Assembly: GCA_038502055.1 (NCBI GenBank)
Contig: JAXRKN010000044.1
Coordinates: forward strand, 6,394,501 to 6,458,500
Origin: Tanytarsus gracilentus
Lineage: Eukaryota > Arthropoda > Insecta > Diptera > Chironomidae
Direction of reading: 5' to 3'
Length of the DNA stretch: 64,000 nucleotides
Program-made: the position numbers and the translations under genes
Part shown: positions 46,847 to 58,577 of the stretch, one piece after another
How positions within the stretch are numbered: position 1 is the first letter of the stretch
Layout: the number at the start of each line of letters is the position of its first letter
Notes under the pieces: model-generated
Seen by the model: the letters and a program-made list of their open reading frames with translations, nothing else
What the model was told of the DNA's origin: nothing
Database searches by the model: none

Positions 46847-47932
46847 TTAATATTCCTGCATCAATAATCCTTCAGTAGGTCGGCGCGTGAATTTCAGCAT
46901 GATAACCGCGAGAATGAAGAATGACAGACTCAAAAGGACCAAAGTCCCTGATACATACTGCAGAATCTCATTTTTCTGGAATCGCAAATGATGATTTTCA
47001 CTTTCTTGCTTTAGTTCGCCAATTTTCGTCTCAAGAAGTTCAAGTTTGTCAATTGAAAGTTCAGCGGCGTTATTTTTCGGGAGTGCGACTAATTTTTGAC
47101 TCTGCATCGAGTGACTCATCGCCTCCTGAACGCTGTTGAGTTTTTGAGTGTTATCAAGCGACAGTTTTTGCAATTTTTGCGATGAATTTTTGAGAATTTC
47201 AATTTGTTGTTTGTTGAGATCAACCGAAAGTTCGAGAGCTTGAATTAGTTCGATAATTTTTTCACTTCCTTGAATCTCTTCTGTGAACTTCGCAATGACC
47301 ACGCTCTCATTCGAACACTTTTCGTAAATTTCACTCACAGCTTGTGTAAAATTTTTGCTAATGCAGTCATTTTTGAGAAGTAAAATTGAGACAGTTGTTG
47401 GCGGAAAAATGGCATTAATGACTGACAGATGATTTTCTCTCAGGTCAATTTTGATCAACTTTTGATTGTTCTCAAAAATGTGCTCGGGCAGGTAACTCAA
47501 CTTTGTTTTGCCAATTTCAAGGACAGTCAAGTTTGGAACATCTTTAAATACATCTGACGGAATTGTGGAAAATTTTGCATTTTGAATCAACAGCAAACCC
47601 AAACTTTCACATCCGAAAAAATTATCGCGATAAATTTCCAGTAAATTCACACCGAAACACTCGTACTCGATTAAATTATTGAAATAATTGCAACTTTTTC
47701 TCGGCAAATATTCAGTCATTGATGCGGACGGAATAAAAATCACGTCGACCATTGAATTTGATTTTGTTCTCCGGTGCGTTCCGTTGACTGATGTAATTTC
47801 ATTGTTTTTAGCGAAAACATTTTCAACATGACAATTGTAGCCATCCGAATGGCTTATAAAGTAGCAAGCTAAGTCATCAGCGAATGCAATTTTGTAAAAT
47901 ATTGCAAACGTTATTAAAAGTTGTGACTTCAT
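46847..47932 (-). CDS. LRR, coiled-coil, single-pass membrane protein
   Basis: A single exon encodes 361 residues. It has a signal peptide (about 1-18) and an N-terminal Cys-containing cap (about 20-95). Leucine-rich repeats lie at about 95-190 (LLLIQNAKFSTIPSDVF, LTVLEIGKTKLSYLPEHIF, LIKIDLRENHLSVI). After a Cys cap at about 189 and 206 comes a long region with heptad spacing, about 220-320. A membrane helix (about 325-347) and a 14-residue tail close the chain. Surface LRR proteins of this sort serve as adhesion or recognition molecules; the ligand is unknown. A related protein lies at 58578-59585. Confidence 0.85.
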   Translation of the reverse strand: MKSQLLITFAIFYKIAFADDLACYFISHSDGYNCHVENVFAKNNEITSVNGTHRRTKSNSMVDVIFIPSASMTEYLPRKSCNYFNNLIEYECFGVNLLEIYRDNFFGCESLGLLLIQNAKFSTIPSDVFKDVPNLTVLEIGKTKLSYLPEHIFENNQKLIKIDLRENHLSVINAIFPPTTVSILLLKNDCISKNFTQAVSEIYEKCSNESVVIAKFTEEIQGSEKIIELIQALELSVDLNKQQIEILKNSSQKLQKLSLDNTQKLNSVQEAMSHSMQSQKLVALPKNNAAELSIDKLELLETKIGELKQESENHHLRFQKNEILQYVSGTLVLLSLSFFILAVIMLKFTRRPTEGLLMQEY

Positions 47933-48274
47933 TTAATTATGAGCGATTGAATTGAACGCTGAATAAGAACTAAATCAATCGAGATAACGATATTTAATTT
48001 TAATTAAAATTATTTTTTATTATTGAGCGAGAAATTGAGAGAAAATGAAGAATTTCTTGCTCAGTTGTTCTTTTTCAGATTTAAGGGTCATGAGAATTAT
48101 ATGCGCAAATGTGCTTAATGCGTTGTGTAGTGAAATTAAGACTTTTTAATTTTTTCATTGACATGATCATCAAAATCATGCAAAATTTTGCTAGGACAGT
48201 CTCAAACTAAAAATTTAATTTTAAAAATGAAAAGAAAGTTTTAAAATTTTTTTAAATGTATAAATTTTTCAAGA

Positions 48275-48333
48275 GATGAGAACTCCAAAATTTTATGGCC
48301 ACTCACGGCCTAAAAAAAATTAGAGTTCTCATC
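48275..48333. repeat. 59-bp foldback repeat
   Basis: GATGAGAACTC at 48275-48285 and GAGTTCTCATC at 48323-48333 are exact complements. The loop also contains GGCC on both sides of ACTCAC, so an inner stem can form. It lies where the last exon of the neighbouring broken four-helix gene would be expected. Confidence 0.65.
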
Positions 48334-48417
48334 CCTGCATATTTTTGGTCAATTTGGTCACCCTTAAAAAATCTTAAAATATATAATTTTTGTTTGTTAA
48401 AAAGGTAAATAACTTAC

Positions 48418-48668
48418 ATACCTCAACCCGATCATGAAGAAGAAAGACGAAATCGCATGAAGACACCAATAAACCAAAGAGATGCTCATCATGACTTGAA
48501 CAAATTCAGCGGTTTTCTCATCCTCATGGTCATAAACATCAATAATTGAAGCAATTGACATAAATGCAAGAGGAATGTCTAAGAAAATATTCAGCAATCC
48601 AACGAAGAGTCCAAATGTATCAATGAAGAAGCAACCACAAAATTTTGCGAACTTTGAAATTCTTCCAT
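48418..48668 (-). pseudogene. broken four-helix family gene
   Basis: From 48659 to 48418 the frame reads KFCGCFFIDTFGLFVGLLN, then helices 1 and 2 ending FFFMIGLRY before a GTAAGT donor, as in family members. Two defects are seen. The only nearby ATG (48668-48666) is one base out of frame with the body, which a single-base loss near codon 4 would explain. No last exon with helices 3 and 4 is visible in the next 350 bp, where a foldback repeat sits. Intron 1 is absent, as in the member at 57979. It lies 64 bp after the ionotropic receptor stop. Confidence 0.6.
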
Positions 48669-48732
48669 TTTTTATTTACAATTTTTTTCTGGGTGACTTT
48701 GATACTTTTTATTAAAATTTAATTTTTAAAAA

Positions 48733-50793
48733 TTAAACAAAAATTTCAACCCTTGATTTAATGGCTAAAAATATTGCAATTCCAGCAAAAATTTCACCTC
48801 TGAGCTTTCTTGTTTTGTTAAAAAAATAATTTACTGGAAACTCAAATAAAAATCCAATTAATGAAATTCCAATCGATACCATCCAAACCACAAATCCAAA
48901 GCTCAAATCGTCAACTGCTAAAACTTTTGGCTGCTTAACAGATCGATCAATAAAAACTTGATCTTTATTTTTTACATAATTCCACTGCGCGATTCCACTT
49001 GATATTATTTGATCAGCGACTTTACTTAGAAGTGGGAAAATTGCAGCGTGCTGAAATGTTGCAAAACCTCGCGGATGCTTTTGGACTTTTTCTTGCAAAA
49101 TAATTCCACAAATTTTGTTTTGAAACGAGAGACTGCTGTGGTAGTGATTGGGGAGAAAAAATGCAAGATTTGCTGATGCATTTTTAATCTGAGTCGCATA
49201 AAAGTACTCGAGAGCGCTTGGAATTTGAAGTTTTATCGAAAGTCTGCAGAGAGAAAACTTAAAAACATTTTTTGAACTTTCGAAAATTTACCTTGAATCG
49301 TTCTTAAAAATTTCTTGAACTTGTTCGAGCTCAACATACGAATTTAGAATGTTAACTTCATAATTTTCTTCGAGAATTTGATTTATAGTCTTAATTGGCT
49401 CTTTGCGCATGTCAGTCGTGAGCATTTCGAAGAAGACACCTGATAAGAGAATATTTAATGAAGTTTTTCGGCTAAAGTTAATTTTACCTTGATATCCAGT
49501 TCGAAATATTAAGCAGAACCAGATGAAAGTGACCAAAATAATTCTTCCGAAATTATTTTCTGGCAGCCTCGACTGACCGATACCAAAAAATATTGCAATT
49601 GTATTCACTGTCGGTGAGTCGACTCCAACTCCATATAAAATATTTTGTACAATTTTCGGCATACAATTGACAATAAAAATCACCAAAAATGCAATCAGAA
49701 ATGTGCAAGTCAAGAAAATCCAAATTTGTCGATCGAAGGGCAAAACAAGTTTTTCATATGCTGAATAAGATTGTCCTGGAGTCACCGCAAAAATGCTATA
49801 AATGTCAAAAACTGCGCTAGTTATGTGAACTGATCGCCACACCGGCAAATCATATGAGTACAGCATAATTTTGTCATCCCGTGGAAATATTTTGCCTTTC
49901 ATTGGAATTGGCTTGTTTTCTCGTTTTAAAAAATATGGCGTTGTGATTTGATAGAAAGGAGTAAAATTTCCTTTCTTTGCGAGAATTTCGATGATGTAAC
50001 CTAGAAAAACTCGGAATCTTTGATTGCTTGAAATTAAATCTGCGATAATTTCTTCCATATTTGGTGATGAAATAATTTTTGAGGTGTCGTGGTCTAAAAA
50101 TGCCATTTCTGAAGCAAATTCCACATGATAAACTCGAAAACATCCGTAAAAGTTTTGAAACTTTTCGAAAATTTTAAGTTCACTTCGCCATTTCTGTAAC
50201 TTTTTATCAAAACTGTTGATGGTAAAAATTTGAGGTGTTTTACACTTAACTTTTGTGTCCATTTCGATTGAAAAAAGTTCGATAGATTTTTTCGTGTTTT
50301 TCAAAATAAATTCATGATTTATTGGAAATTGATCTGAATTTTGATAACCCCACAATTTTCGATTTGAAATCGTTGAAAAATGTTTAATTGGTTCTAATGT
50401 GAAAGTCAAAATTTTGACGACTTTAGGGAATGTCGAAATCACAAGAAATTCTTCATTAAATTGATTCAACTCATTATTTGTGCAAAAAAGAGCCAAAGTT
50501 GATTTTTCAATGATTTTTTGGCCACTTTTTAAATTTTTAATGTTTATAACTTCAACTGCAAAATTTTTACTTTTTATTGTGTCCAAAATGTTAAAAAGTT
50601 TCGCTTGTAATGATGAAGATTTGCAGCTTATTAAAATCTCAAAATCGAGTATTTCACTCTCGAGAAAAAATTTATCAACCACATCGCAAATTACAGTCGA
50701 AATTATCAACGATTCTCGCCATTTGTTAATTTTTCTTAGCTCACATTGAAAAAGGAGAAAAAATATAATTAAACACCTGAATGTTTGAGACAT
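48733..50793 (-). CDS. divergent ionotropic receptor (IR family)
   Basis: Exons are 50793-49292 and 49243-48733, with phases matching, giving 670 residues from ATG 50793. I chose that start because MSQTFRCLIIFFLLFQC is a signal peptide; an in-frame ATG at 50880 would add 29 residues. The ligand-binding lobe S1 runs to about 350. Then come helix M1 (about 357-377, IWIFLTCTFLIAFLVIFIV), a pore region and M2 (about 399-433, RIILVTFIWFCLIFRTGYQG), lobe S2 (about 435-610) and M3 (about 616-636). Insect IRs are chemosensory cation channels related to ionotropic glutamate receptors. The glutamate-binding Arg/Asp residues are not evident, as is usual for divergent IRs. A tuning cannot be inferred. 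Confidence 0.9.
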
Positions 50794-50880
50794 GATTGAG
50801 TACTGACATTGAAAAATATTTTCTAGCATGTAGATGATATCGTGGAGGGTTGTTCTTAAATATTGTAAATCACTCAACAT

Positions 50881-53004
50881 CTCATATTAATTGAATTTTA
50901 TTTTGTTGTGTCAAAACTTTAATATAATGCCACAAATTAACCTCTAATTACAACTTTATTGATAGAAAGCCAATTCTTAGAATTAAATTCTATTTTTAAT
51001 TTCAATATTTATTAATAAGAATTGAAACATAGAACATAAACCAAGAAGTTATTCACTTAACTTTTTCTAACGTAAATTAAAAATTCAAAATATTTAAGTT
51101 TCAATTTCCACGACTCAACTGTTCTCCCTCCATCCTTCTATCGAGGTTTTACTGACATCCATAAGCATTGGCATTGTCAGCGAAAAAGAAAAATAAAAAA
51201 ATTAAACAATGTCGCAGCTGATAACACATGACGTGAAGTAGACTTCCACGATAAAAAAAAACTCCGTGAGGTTAGTCTGAATTTAATTCGTGCACCGATC
51301 ACAACTTGCGAAAAAGTCTCTTAGAAATAATTTTTTGTTGACGGAAATAATTAAATGGACAATTTATCATATTTCTATTAATTGTGACAGTATAACAAGT
51401 TTTATTTACCGCAAGCTTGTTAAGTGCAGAGGTTTTGAGAGAATTTAAAAAATTTAAAATATTAAAAAATTTCGTTTGTCATCCCTGAGCAATCGCTGCG
51501 TTTTACAATCGTTTAAATTGCCTTCAAATATAATATTTTTTCTATGTACTGCCTCAGTTTATTTTCCACCGCTCACTCTTTCGCCACACATTCTCCTCAA
51601 CGGTGCTGTTAATTAGCAGCTGATCGATTTATTTGTTTTAATTGTGCTGTGATCAAAAAAAATTAAAAAAGAATTTCAACTTAGCATTAAATTATTGTGT
51701 AAGTGACTAAAGGTCGAAAGTGTGATTTCTCCTTATCAAAATTCCGCACTACACAAAATTAGACTTTGATCGACTTTTCTCTGACGTAATATGAATGAAC
51801 CTTTGTTTTGTCATGATCAAGCTTAACATACCCCCAAAATTTTTGCGTGTGTCTCCGATTAAAGGCTGACCCAAATGAGAGTGAATTGTTATCAATATTT
51901 TATGAGCAATTTTAGCAGTGAGTTTGTAAATAAGTAAAGAATTAAAAAAAATAAGTTTGTGACGCGAAAAAAATATTTGACAATTTTCTAGAATGAAATT
52001 TTTTAATTAGTTTAAATTTATTCAAGAAAAATAGAATTTGAGAAAGTTTTTAATGAAAAACATTAAATTCAATGTTGGGGTCATGATCACTGATGCTCTT
52101 TCTTATGTGAAACAGTGTTGAAAATGAAACATGTGAAAAATAAATAAAAAATCACATAATTGCAATTAGGAAGAAAGTTTGCACTGAAATATTAATTTTT
52201 TGTAGTAAAATATGTCGAACAAGTTTTATGAACATAAATTTCTATTTTCATTCAATGTCATCAGAAAATTTTCATGTTTAATTTCCACATTTTTCAATAA
52301 TACTAAATTTATTTTAATTAACTTTGTATTGTCTATAAAAAAATCCCTTCAATGTCTCTTTCTAGTCCAATCTCATTCCTAAATTCCGTATTAAAATTCA
52401 CTCTTATTTATAGAATGTGTCACACAGACACGAATATGTAAACTGCATGTATGACATAACAAAGCTAAACAGGCTTAATGCCGACTACGTCAGAGAGTGT
52501 TGATACGATCAAATGAAACGAGTTTCGTGAAAATGCAACACGTGCTGATTTTGCTTTTTTTTCTTCTCGATCATTTGAGATTATTATTGAATTTTTAGTT
52601 GAGCTGATGATTCATGAAGATAAAAAAGTTCTTAAAAATTTTTGATTTAAATTTTACTGAAAATAAATCTCTTAAAATTGTAAATTTTATATAAAAATTC
52701 AATGTTCATATCCTAAAATTTTATTAAATTTTTTTTTTAAATTTTAAAGTAAATATTTTTTGCTTAAATCGCGTCAAACAGACACTGCATCGATGCAGTG
52801 AATTTTATTGCATTCCTCTGACCGAGAAAGTAATTTTTGTCCATTTCAATAAATTTCCACACGTGCACACCCACTTTAGTGTTAATAAACCCAAGCCGAG
52901 AAATTAAATTTCACCGTTTTGCTTTTTATCTTTTTCATGTGACTCCCACTCGAGTCTAATAAAATTTTTTCTTTATCAGATGCGGCTGATTAGCGGCTTT
53001 GATA
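50881..53004. other. intergenic spacer between divergent genes
   Basis: This separates the ionotropic receptor (minus) from the SLC5 gene (plus) and should hold both promoters and the SLC5 untranslated leader. It is AT-rich, and I see no coding exon or repeat that can be supported. Confidence 0.5.
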
Positions 53005-55713
53005 ATGATGATGGGTAATGAGAAGCTCTTCCAGTCTGAGCTGGATAATTTTCGCTTTCATCTCGTCGATTACCTTGTCTTTGGCGCCATGCTAGTGTTC
53101 AGTGCGAGCGTCGGCGTTTATTTTGCTTACTTCAGTAAAAGCAAGAAAAAGCCGCAGCTCGATGACGTGTTCGATGATGCGGAAAAAGTAAAAAATGATT
53201 TCGGCTCAAAGTCCATGCTTGAGTATCTTTTGGGTTCACGTAAGCTCAAGTCGTTTCCCGTGGCAATGTCACTTGTTGCTAGCTATATAAGCGGCGTTAC
53301 GGTCCTCGGCACACCCGCAGAAATTTACAATTATGGCACTCAATATTGGCTCATCGTCGTGTCAATCTTCTTCATGGGTTTTGTTGTCGCTTTTGTTTAT
53401 CTGCCGGTATTTTGTTCGCTGAAAGTCAACAGCAGTTATGAGGTGAGCTTTATTAAAAAGTAAACTGTGGACATTTCAATTTAATTTTTTTCTTTATTAA
53501 AACCAGTTTTATAAAATTAGTCCACACTTTGCTCCTCAATCGCGATATCTTATCGTGAGTCATTAACTGATATTCTTTTATTCTCACATAAAGTACCTGG
53601 AACTGCGATTTAATTCACATGTGAGGACTCTTGCGTCAGTGCTTTTCATTCTGGACGAAGTAAGTCAATTGCAATTTTTCATAATTCACTTTGAGTATTT
53701 TAGAGCGTCCGTGACTCAGTCGATCGGTGTGCGGCTCTCTTTTCTCGTCCAATCGAAGGTCGTGAGTTCAAATCACCTCGAGGGCAGACGAAAAATTTTT
53801 ATGCCTGAATTATGTAAATTATTTGATTGCATTTTTAATTGTGATCACATTACCTTAACAAGGCTAGATTAATCTCGATTCCACAGTCCTTATGTCTCAT
53901 TTATAAGCGTTCGGACTACTACAGACAAACTTGGAGGGACATTTTTTAATCTTTTTCAATTAAACAATGATTAATTGATAATTAACGCATTTGTGATAAG
54001 AGCCGCACGTCCATGGAATTTTGATGAAGATATTGAAAGCTCAATAGGTTGGGAAATTTTTAATGAATGAGCAGAATTTTTATAAAGAGAGTCCACGGCA
54101 ACAAAAAATTATTTCTCAGCTGCATGCGATGAAACATTTGAAGGGTTTCAGGTGTTTTGAGTTTGAATTTTAAATAACCGTTAGAGTTAAAATGAGAGAA
54201 TTGAATTTTTTTGAAATCATTGCACTGAATTAAATTTAGTTTTCAAGTAGTCAAGAGATGACAGTTTTATTTTTAAAAAAATAATTAAATTAATTTTTTT
54301 CCATTCAGCTTCTCTTCCTCCCAATAATCATTTACGTGCCCGCACTCGCCATGAATCAAGTGTCCGGCGTTGATTTGCATCTAATAGGCGCAATTGTCTG
54401 TGTGATTTGTGTATTTTACACCCTCATCGGGGGAATTAAGGCAGTTGTGACAACCGATGCATGGCAAATCGCGATAATGTTCGTCTCAGTTGTGGTCGTT
54501 GCTGTCATTGGCACTATTCATCTTGGCGGACCCGAGAATGTCTTTGATAGGGCAATTCAAGGTGGTCGCATTGAATTTTTCAAGTGAGCTTCCCTTTACC
54601 TTTTAAATTTTCAAAATTTACAAAACAATTTTTCATTCCAGCCTCAATCCATCACTTTATGAACGTCAAACATTTTGGGCAGTTCTCATCGGCGGCTTTT
54701 GCTATTGGACGAGTTTCAATTCGGTAAATCAAACGATGGTGCAGCGCTACATGTCACTGCCAAACATGAAAAAGGCGCGACGTGCAATTGCGATTTTTAC
54801 CATCGGTATAATCCTCTTTGTATCGGTGTGCTGCTATGGCGGACTGTTGATTTATGCTAAATACTGGAACTGTGATCCGCTCACGAGTGGAATGGTGAAG
54901 AGAGATGATCAGCTTTTTGCGATTTATGTCATGGAGACGGTTGGCGAGTGGAAGGGTGTTGCTGGACTTTTTATTGCAGGCGTTTTTGGTGCTGCATTGA
55001 GCTCTTTATCGGTTGTTCTTAACTCAACTGCTGCTGTGCTACTTGAAGATATTTTGAAAGGATGTTTTAAGAGAAATCCAAGCGAAAGAGTTGCGTCAAT
55101 TTTTGTTAAGAGCTCGATTTTGTTTTTGGGAGCTGCAACAATGGGATTTTTATTTATTGTCGATAAACTTGGCGGTATTTTAGGAGTTGCAACATCTTTA
55201 ACTGCCATCGCTGCTGGAACAACTTTTGGAATATTTTCACTCGGCATGTTGAATCCTTACTCGACTTCGACTGGTGCAATTTGGGGTGCGATTGCTGGTG
55301 GTCTTTTGTCAGGTTGGGTTTCACTTGGAAGTCAAATTGCTACTGCTAGTGGTATTGTTGTGCAGCCTAAATTACCAGTTTCTGTTGAAGCATGTCCTGT
55401 TGGCAATTTTACTGGTCCAATTTATCCAAATGTACCCGATCAATCTGACATTTTTCCACTCTATAGACTGAGCTATCACTGGATCAATCCAATCGGTATT
55501 TTTACAGTTTTTACAGTCGGATCAATCGTCAGTTACCTCACGGGCCCTCAAAAACTTGATCGAGTCGATCCTGAACTGATTTCACCAGTCATTCACTCAT
55601 TTTTACCACCAGACGTTTTCGCCAATTATGGCATGGCAAATAAGAGTAGAAGAGCAAAAGAAAATGTTGAACTTAATGTAAACAATTTGTATGATGAAGA
55701 CGAAACGAGGTGA
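53005..55713 (+). CDS. SLC5-family sodium-coupled solute symporter
   Basis: Exons are 53005-53442, 53594-53659, 54309-54583 and 54642-55713, giving 616 residues, usual for SLC5. It should import an organic anion or vitamin with sodium at the plasma membrane. Visible marks are the first helix (DYLVFGAMLVFSASVGVYF), GSRKLKSFPVAMSLVASYIS, GVTVLGTPAEIYNYGTQYW, the family stretch YTLIGGIKAVVTTDAWQ, and NQTMVQRYMS followed by further helices. The best family fit is the multivitamin/monocarboxylate branch (SLC5A6/A8/A12-like); the substrate is not known. Three ATGs stand in a row at 53005-53013. Intron 2 (53660-54308) contains a tRNA-like repeat. Confidence 0.92.
53703..53790 (+). mobile_element. 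tRNA-derived SINE-like head in SLC5 intron
   Basis: The sequence has a polymerase III A-box-like TGACTCAGTCG and a B-box-like GAGTTCAAATC with a T-arm (GTGA / GTTCAAA / TCAC). It is GC-richer than its surroundings. The middle does not fold as a standard anticodon arm, so it is not a functional tRNA. The body probably extends to about 53940, but its end and any target duplication are unclear. Confidence 0.5.
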
Positions 55714-56820
55714 CTGTTGTCATCACATTAGTTATTTATGTATCACAATTCAAGTAGACTGTTGGATTAGATTCAATTTTTTGATTAAAAGAAAGATTTT
55801 AATTTGATATTTAAAAGTTAATTTTAACAGAGCTTAATTTTTAGACTGTGATACATTATAAGATTTAGTTTTATAAAAAATCTAATCTTATTGCCAAAAC
55901 TGTGAGAGGAAGTTTTTTTGTGATTTTTAAGAGATGAAAAAAATTCAATGTTATTCAAATTTTTCTTGTCAAAATTTTTTCCCCAAAAAAAGATTTTGAA
56001 ATGAATTTCAAACTAAGTTAAAGAATAATTTTTTAATTTAATATAAAACCAAGAGTTAAACTCAAAATCGTACTTTAATTTATACTGTTAATTTCATTAC
56101 TAACTAATCTACCGACAAACGCTCGTATTTTAATAAATTTTTTATCTTCAACAGAGCATTGATTTTAATTGAATTTTTTGATTTTTTCGGTTTTAAGAAA
56201 CTTGCACACGTTTGAATCAAATTATCTCATAGTGCAGAGTTCAAACAAAAACAAATTAAAATTTATTATATTTTTTAGTTTGTTCTGTTTTATTAAATAT
56301 TTTTCCTCCATAAAGATTTATTGAGAACTTCCATTTTAAAACAAGAATGAATATTTTAGAAATATCAACGAATTTTAAAATTTGAAAACTCTTCCAGCAG
56401 CATTCTTAATAATTTTAGATCAACTTTTAATTTTTATGTTCGCAATTTTATATGCAATTTGAAAATAAAAAACTTTAAAATTTATCATAAACGGACTTCA
56501 ACCTTTTCAATGCATCATGAATGGCTTTGAGTAGATTTTTAAGTTTTTGAGCGTAAAATATATTTGTCAAAATTATTTGGTGTAAGATTTATTATAAAAA
56601 AATTAATAAACGTTTTGAAAATTATTTTTTGTGAATTTTTTAAATTTATTTCTTTATAATTTTTATATCAAAGCAGCAAAAAAGAGAAACAACCTGCAAA
56701 ATTAAGGGGGTTTAAGAATTTATTCAAGAATTTTCTTGCTTTTTTAAATTATTTTATATTTCTCAAAAGCCTCAGTACAAAAGCACACCTTCAACAGATT
56801 TTTTTGATGTTTTTAAAAAT
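55714..56820. other. AT-rich spacer between convergent genes
   Basis: This is the 3' flank of the SLC5 gene and of the serine protease, which face each other. Only A/T-rich untranslated-like sequence is seen. Confidence 0.5.
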
Positions 56821-57706
56821 TTAAAAATTAACGATCGATCGAATCCAAGGTCGAATAACAGCAAGTCGAGTGTAAACGCCTTGAAATTTAAATCGTTAGA
56901 AAGAAATTAAATTTATTTTTTTGAAAATCTTACCAGGAATTTCTTCAACAGCACATCGACTTGCCGGTCCAAAGCTGACAACACCAATCAACTTCTTTGT
57001 GAACAAATCAATGATTGGACCTCCGCTATCTAGTTAAAAATAAATTAAATTTTATCTTAACAAAATATCTTCAATTTTTACCTCCACTGCAGCTGTCTCT
57101 TCCCTTTGCGTAAGCACAAATCATTCGACTTGTAATTCCGCCATCGTCAATGTAAGCTTTATTGCATTGAAGTCTGTTGCTTATTTTTAGTTCGACATTT
57201 CGTAAAATCAAATTTGACTCATTTTCATTCAAAGTCAATCCCCATCCGCTGGTGCTCACTAAAAATCCTTCTAATGTTGGCTCACCAAAATAAGGAAGTT
57301 CAATTGGTTGACGGAATTTATCGAACTGAATTGGATTTGCAAGCTTTAAAATACTCGCATCGTAATCGATTAATTTATTGTCGAATTTTGGGTGCTCACT
57401 TACGCTCGAAATGTTGTGAATTGAACCTCCTTCATTATGTTTTGACGATCCAGCTCGAATCGACCAAATTGACATGTCAATTTTAGGGAAAGGAAAAGTG
57501 CAATGACAGGCAGTAATGACATACTTGCTGCTTATAATGCTACCACCACAAGTGTGAAGCTCATAAATTTGTAAGGAAATTTGAAATGGACGTTCTTCAA
57601 TGCTGATCTCGACACCGCCAACAATTCGACCACCCGCCAATCGAGATTCTCTCGAGAAAGCTTTTGAAACAAAAATTAAAAGTAACGCGGCAAAAAAAGT
57701 TTTCAT
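56821..57706 (-). CDS. trypsin-like serine protease (chymotrypsin family S1)
   Basis: Exons on the minus strand are 57706-57082, 57029-56934 and 56879-56821, giving 259 residues. A signal peptide (MKTFFAALLLIFVSKAFS) and a short propeptide end at GGR|IVGG, the activation site. The catalytic triad is His in ITACHC, Asp in DYDASILKL and Ser in CSGDSGGP, which is formed across the first splice. Asp six residues before that Ser (DSCSGDSGG) predicts trypsin specificity. The end GVYTRLAVIRPWIRSI is typical. It is a secreted enzyme, probably digestive or in the haemolymph; there is no clip or other extra domain. The Cys before the active His replaces the usual Ala. Confidence 0.93.
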
Positions 57707-57978
57707 CTTGTCAATGCGAAACGCGATAACTTAATGAAGTGAAAATTTTCTTATCATTCGAGTACTTCATGGTAAGTTTTTATCAGACAGTGTTAATTAG
57801 TTTATGATAAGCAATGCCATTTGAATATTTATTAGATGATTTTAAAATTAATAAAAGTTTATGAGATTTTACTAAGAAAAATTTTGTTGTCAAACTTCAA
57901 AAATATTTTTTATTGCAGCAATCTTTTTTGAATGATAATTATTTTTGTGATCTTGTCGTCAAGTTTTTATCTGTGAAT

Positions 57979-58526
57979 ATGAGCGAACAACTCGAGAAAC
58001 TTTGTTGTTGTTGCTCAATCGAAATTGGAGGTTACATAATTGGCATTCTGGAAATTATCATTGGATTCTTTTCGTTTGGTTTTTATTTTTTATTTACATT
58101 GGAAGCTTTTGATTTTCCTGCTGAATTTGTGGGAAAAGGTTATGAAGCCGTTCAAGTGATTCTGACAATTTTTTATGGACTGCTTGTGGTTTCGGCAATT
58201 CTTTTTTTAATTGGACTCAAAATTGTAAGTTATTTAGAATTTTTACTGTTTTGCAAATTTTAATCAACTTTTTCCAGCGCAATCAAATTTTAATGATTGC
58301 TTTCGTCGCTTTGATGTTTGTGTCCATCTTCATTCCATATTTGAATTTAATTCGATCGCCCGGGTTGGATCTATTGTTCATTTTAAGATCAGGGATGGAC
58401 GGATTTAAGGCATTGGAATTTGTGAAATCGCTTACAATTACCGTTGATGTAATTTCTACTTTAATTTCAACATATGTTGCATTTGTTGCTTTAGGAGCTT
58501 GGCATTTTGTTCTAAATATGTATTAA
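57979..58526 (+). CDS. four-helix membrane protein, family member 4
   Basis: Exons are 57979-58224 and 58278-58526, giving 164 residues. The N-terminus has the Cys cluster and glycine helix (LEKLCCCCSIEIGGYIIG). Helices are at about 14-40, 58-82, 88-106 and 135-160. Intron 1 of relatives is missing, so helices 1 and 2 share one exon; the second intron, after GLKI, is in the conserved place and phase. It lies head to head with the serine protease, about 270 bp away. Function unknown. Confidence 0.82.
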
Positions 58527-58577
58527 ATTTAATTAAAAGTTTTTCTTTAAATATTTTTGTCATTTTTTATTTTTCTA

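Noticed and set aside
50480..50749. 89-codon plus-strand frame
   Set aside because: It is the antisense of ionotropic receptor exon 1.
53703..53790. Functional tRNA gene
   Set aside because: The T-arm is good, but no proper anticodon arm or closed acceptor stem can be drawn, so a tRNA-derived repeat fits better.
54924..55247. 107-codon minus-strand frame
   Set aside because: It is the antisense of the SLC5 last exon, where codon bias keeps the opposite frame open.
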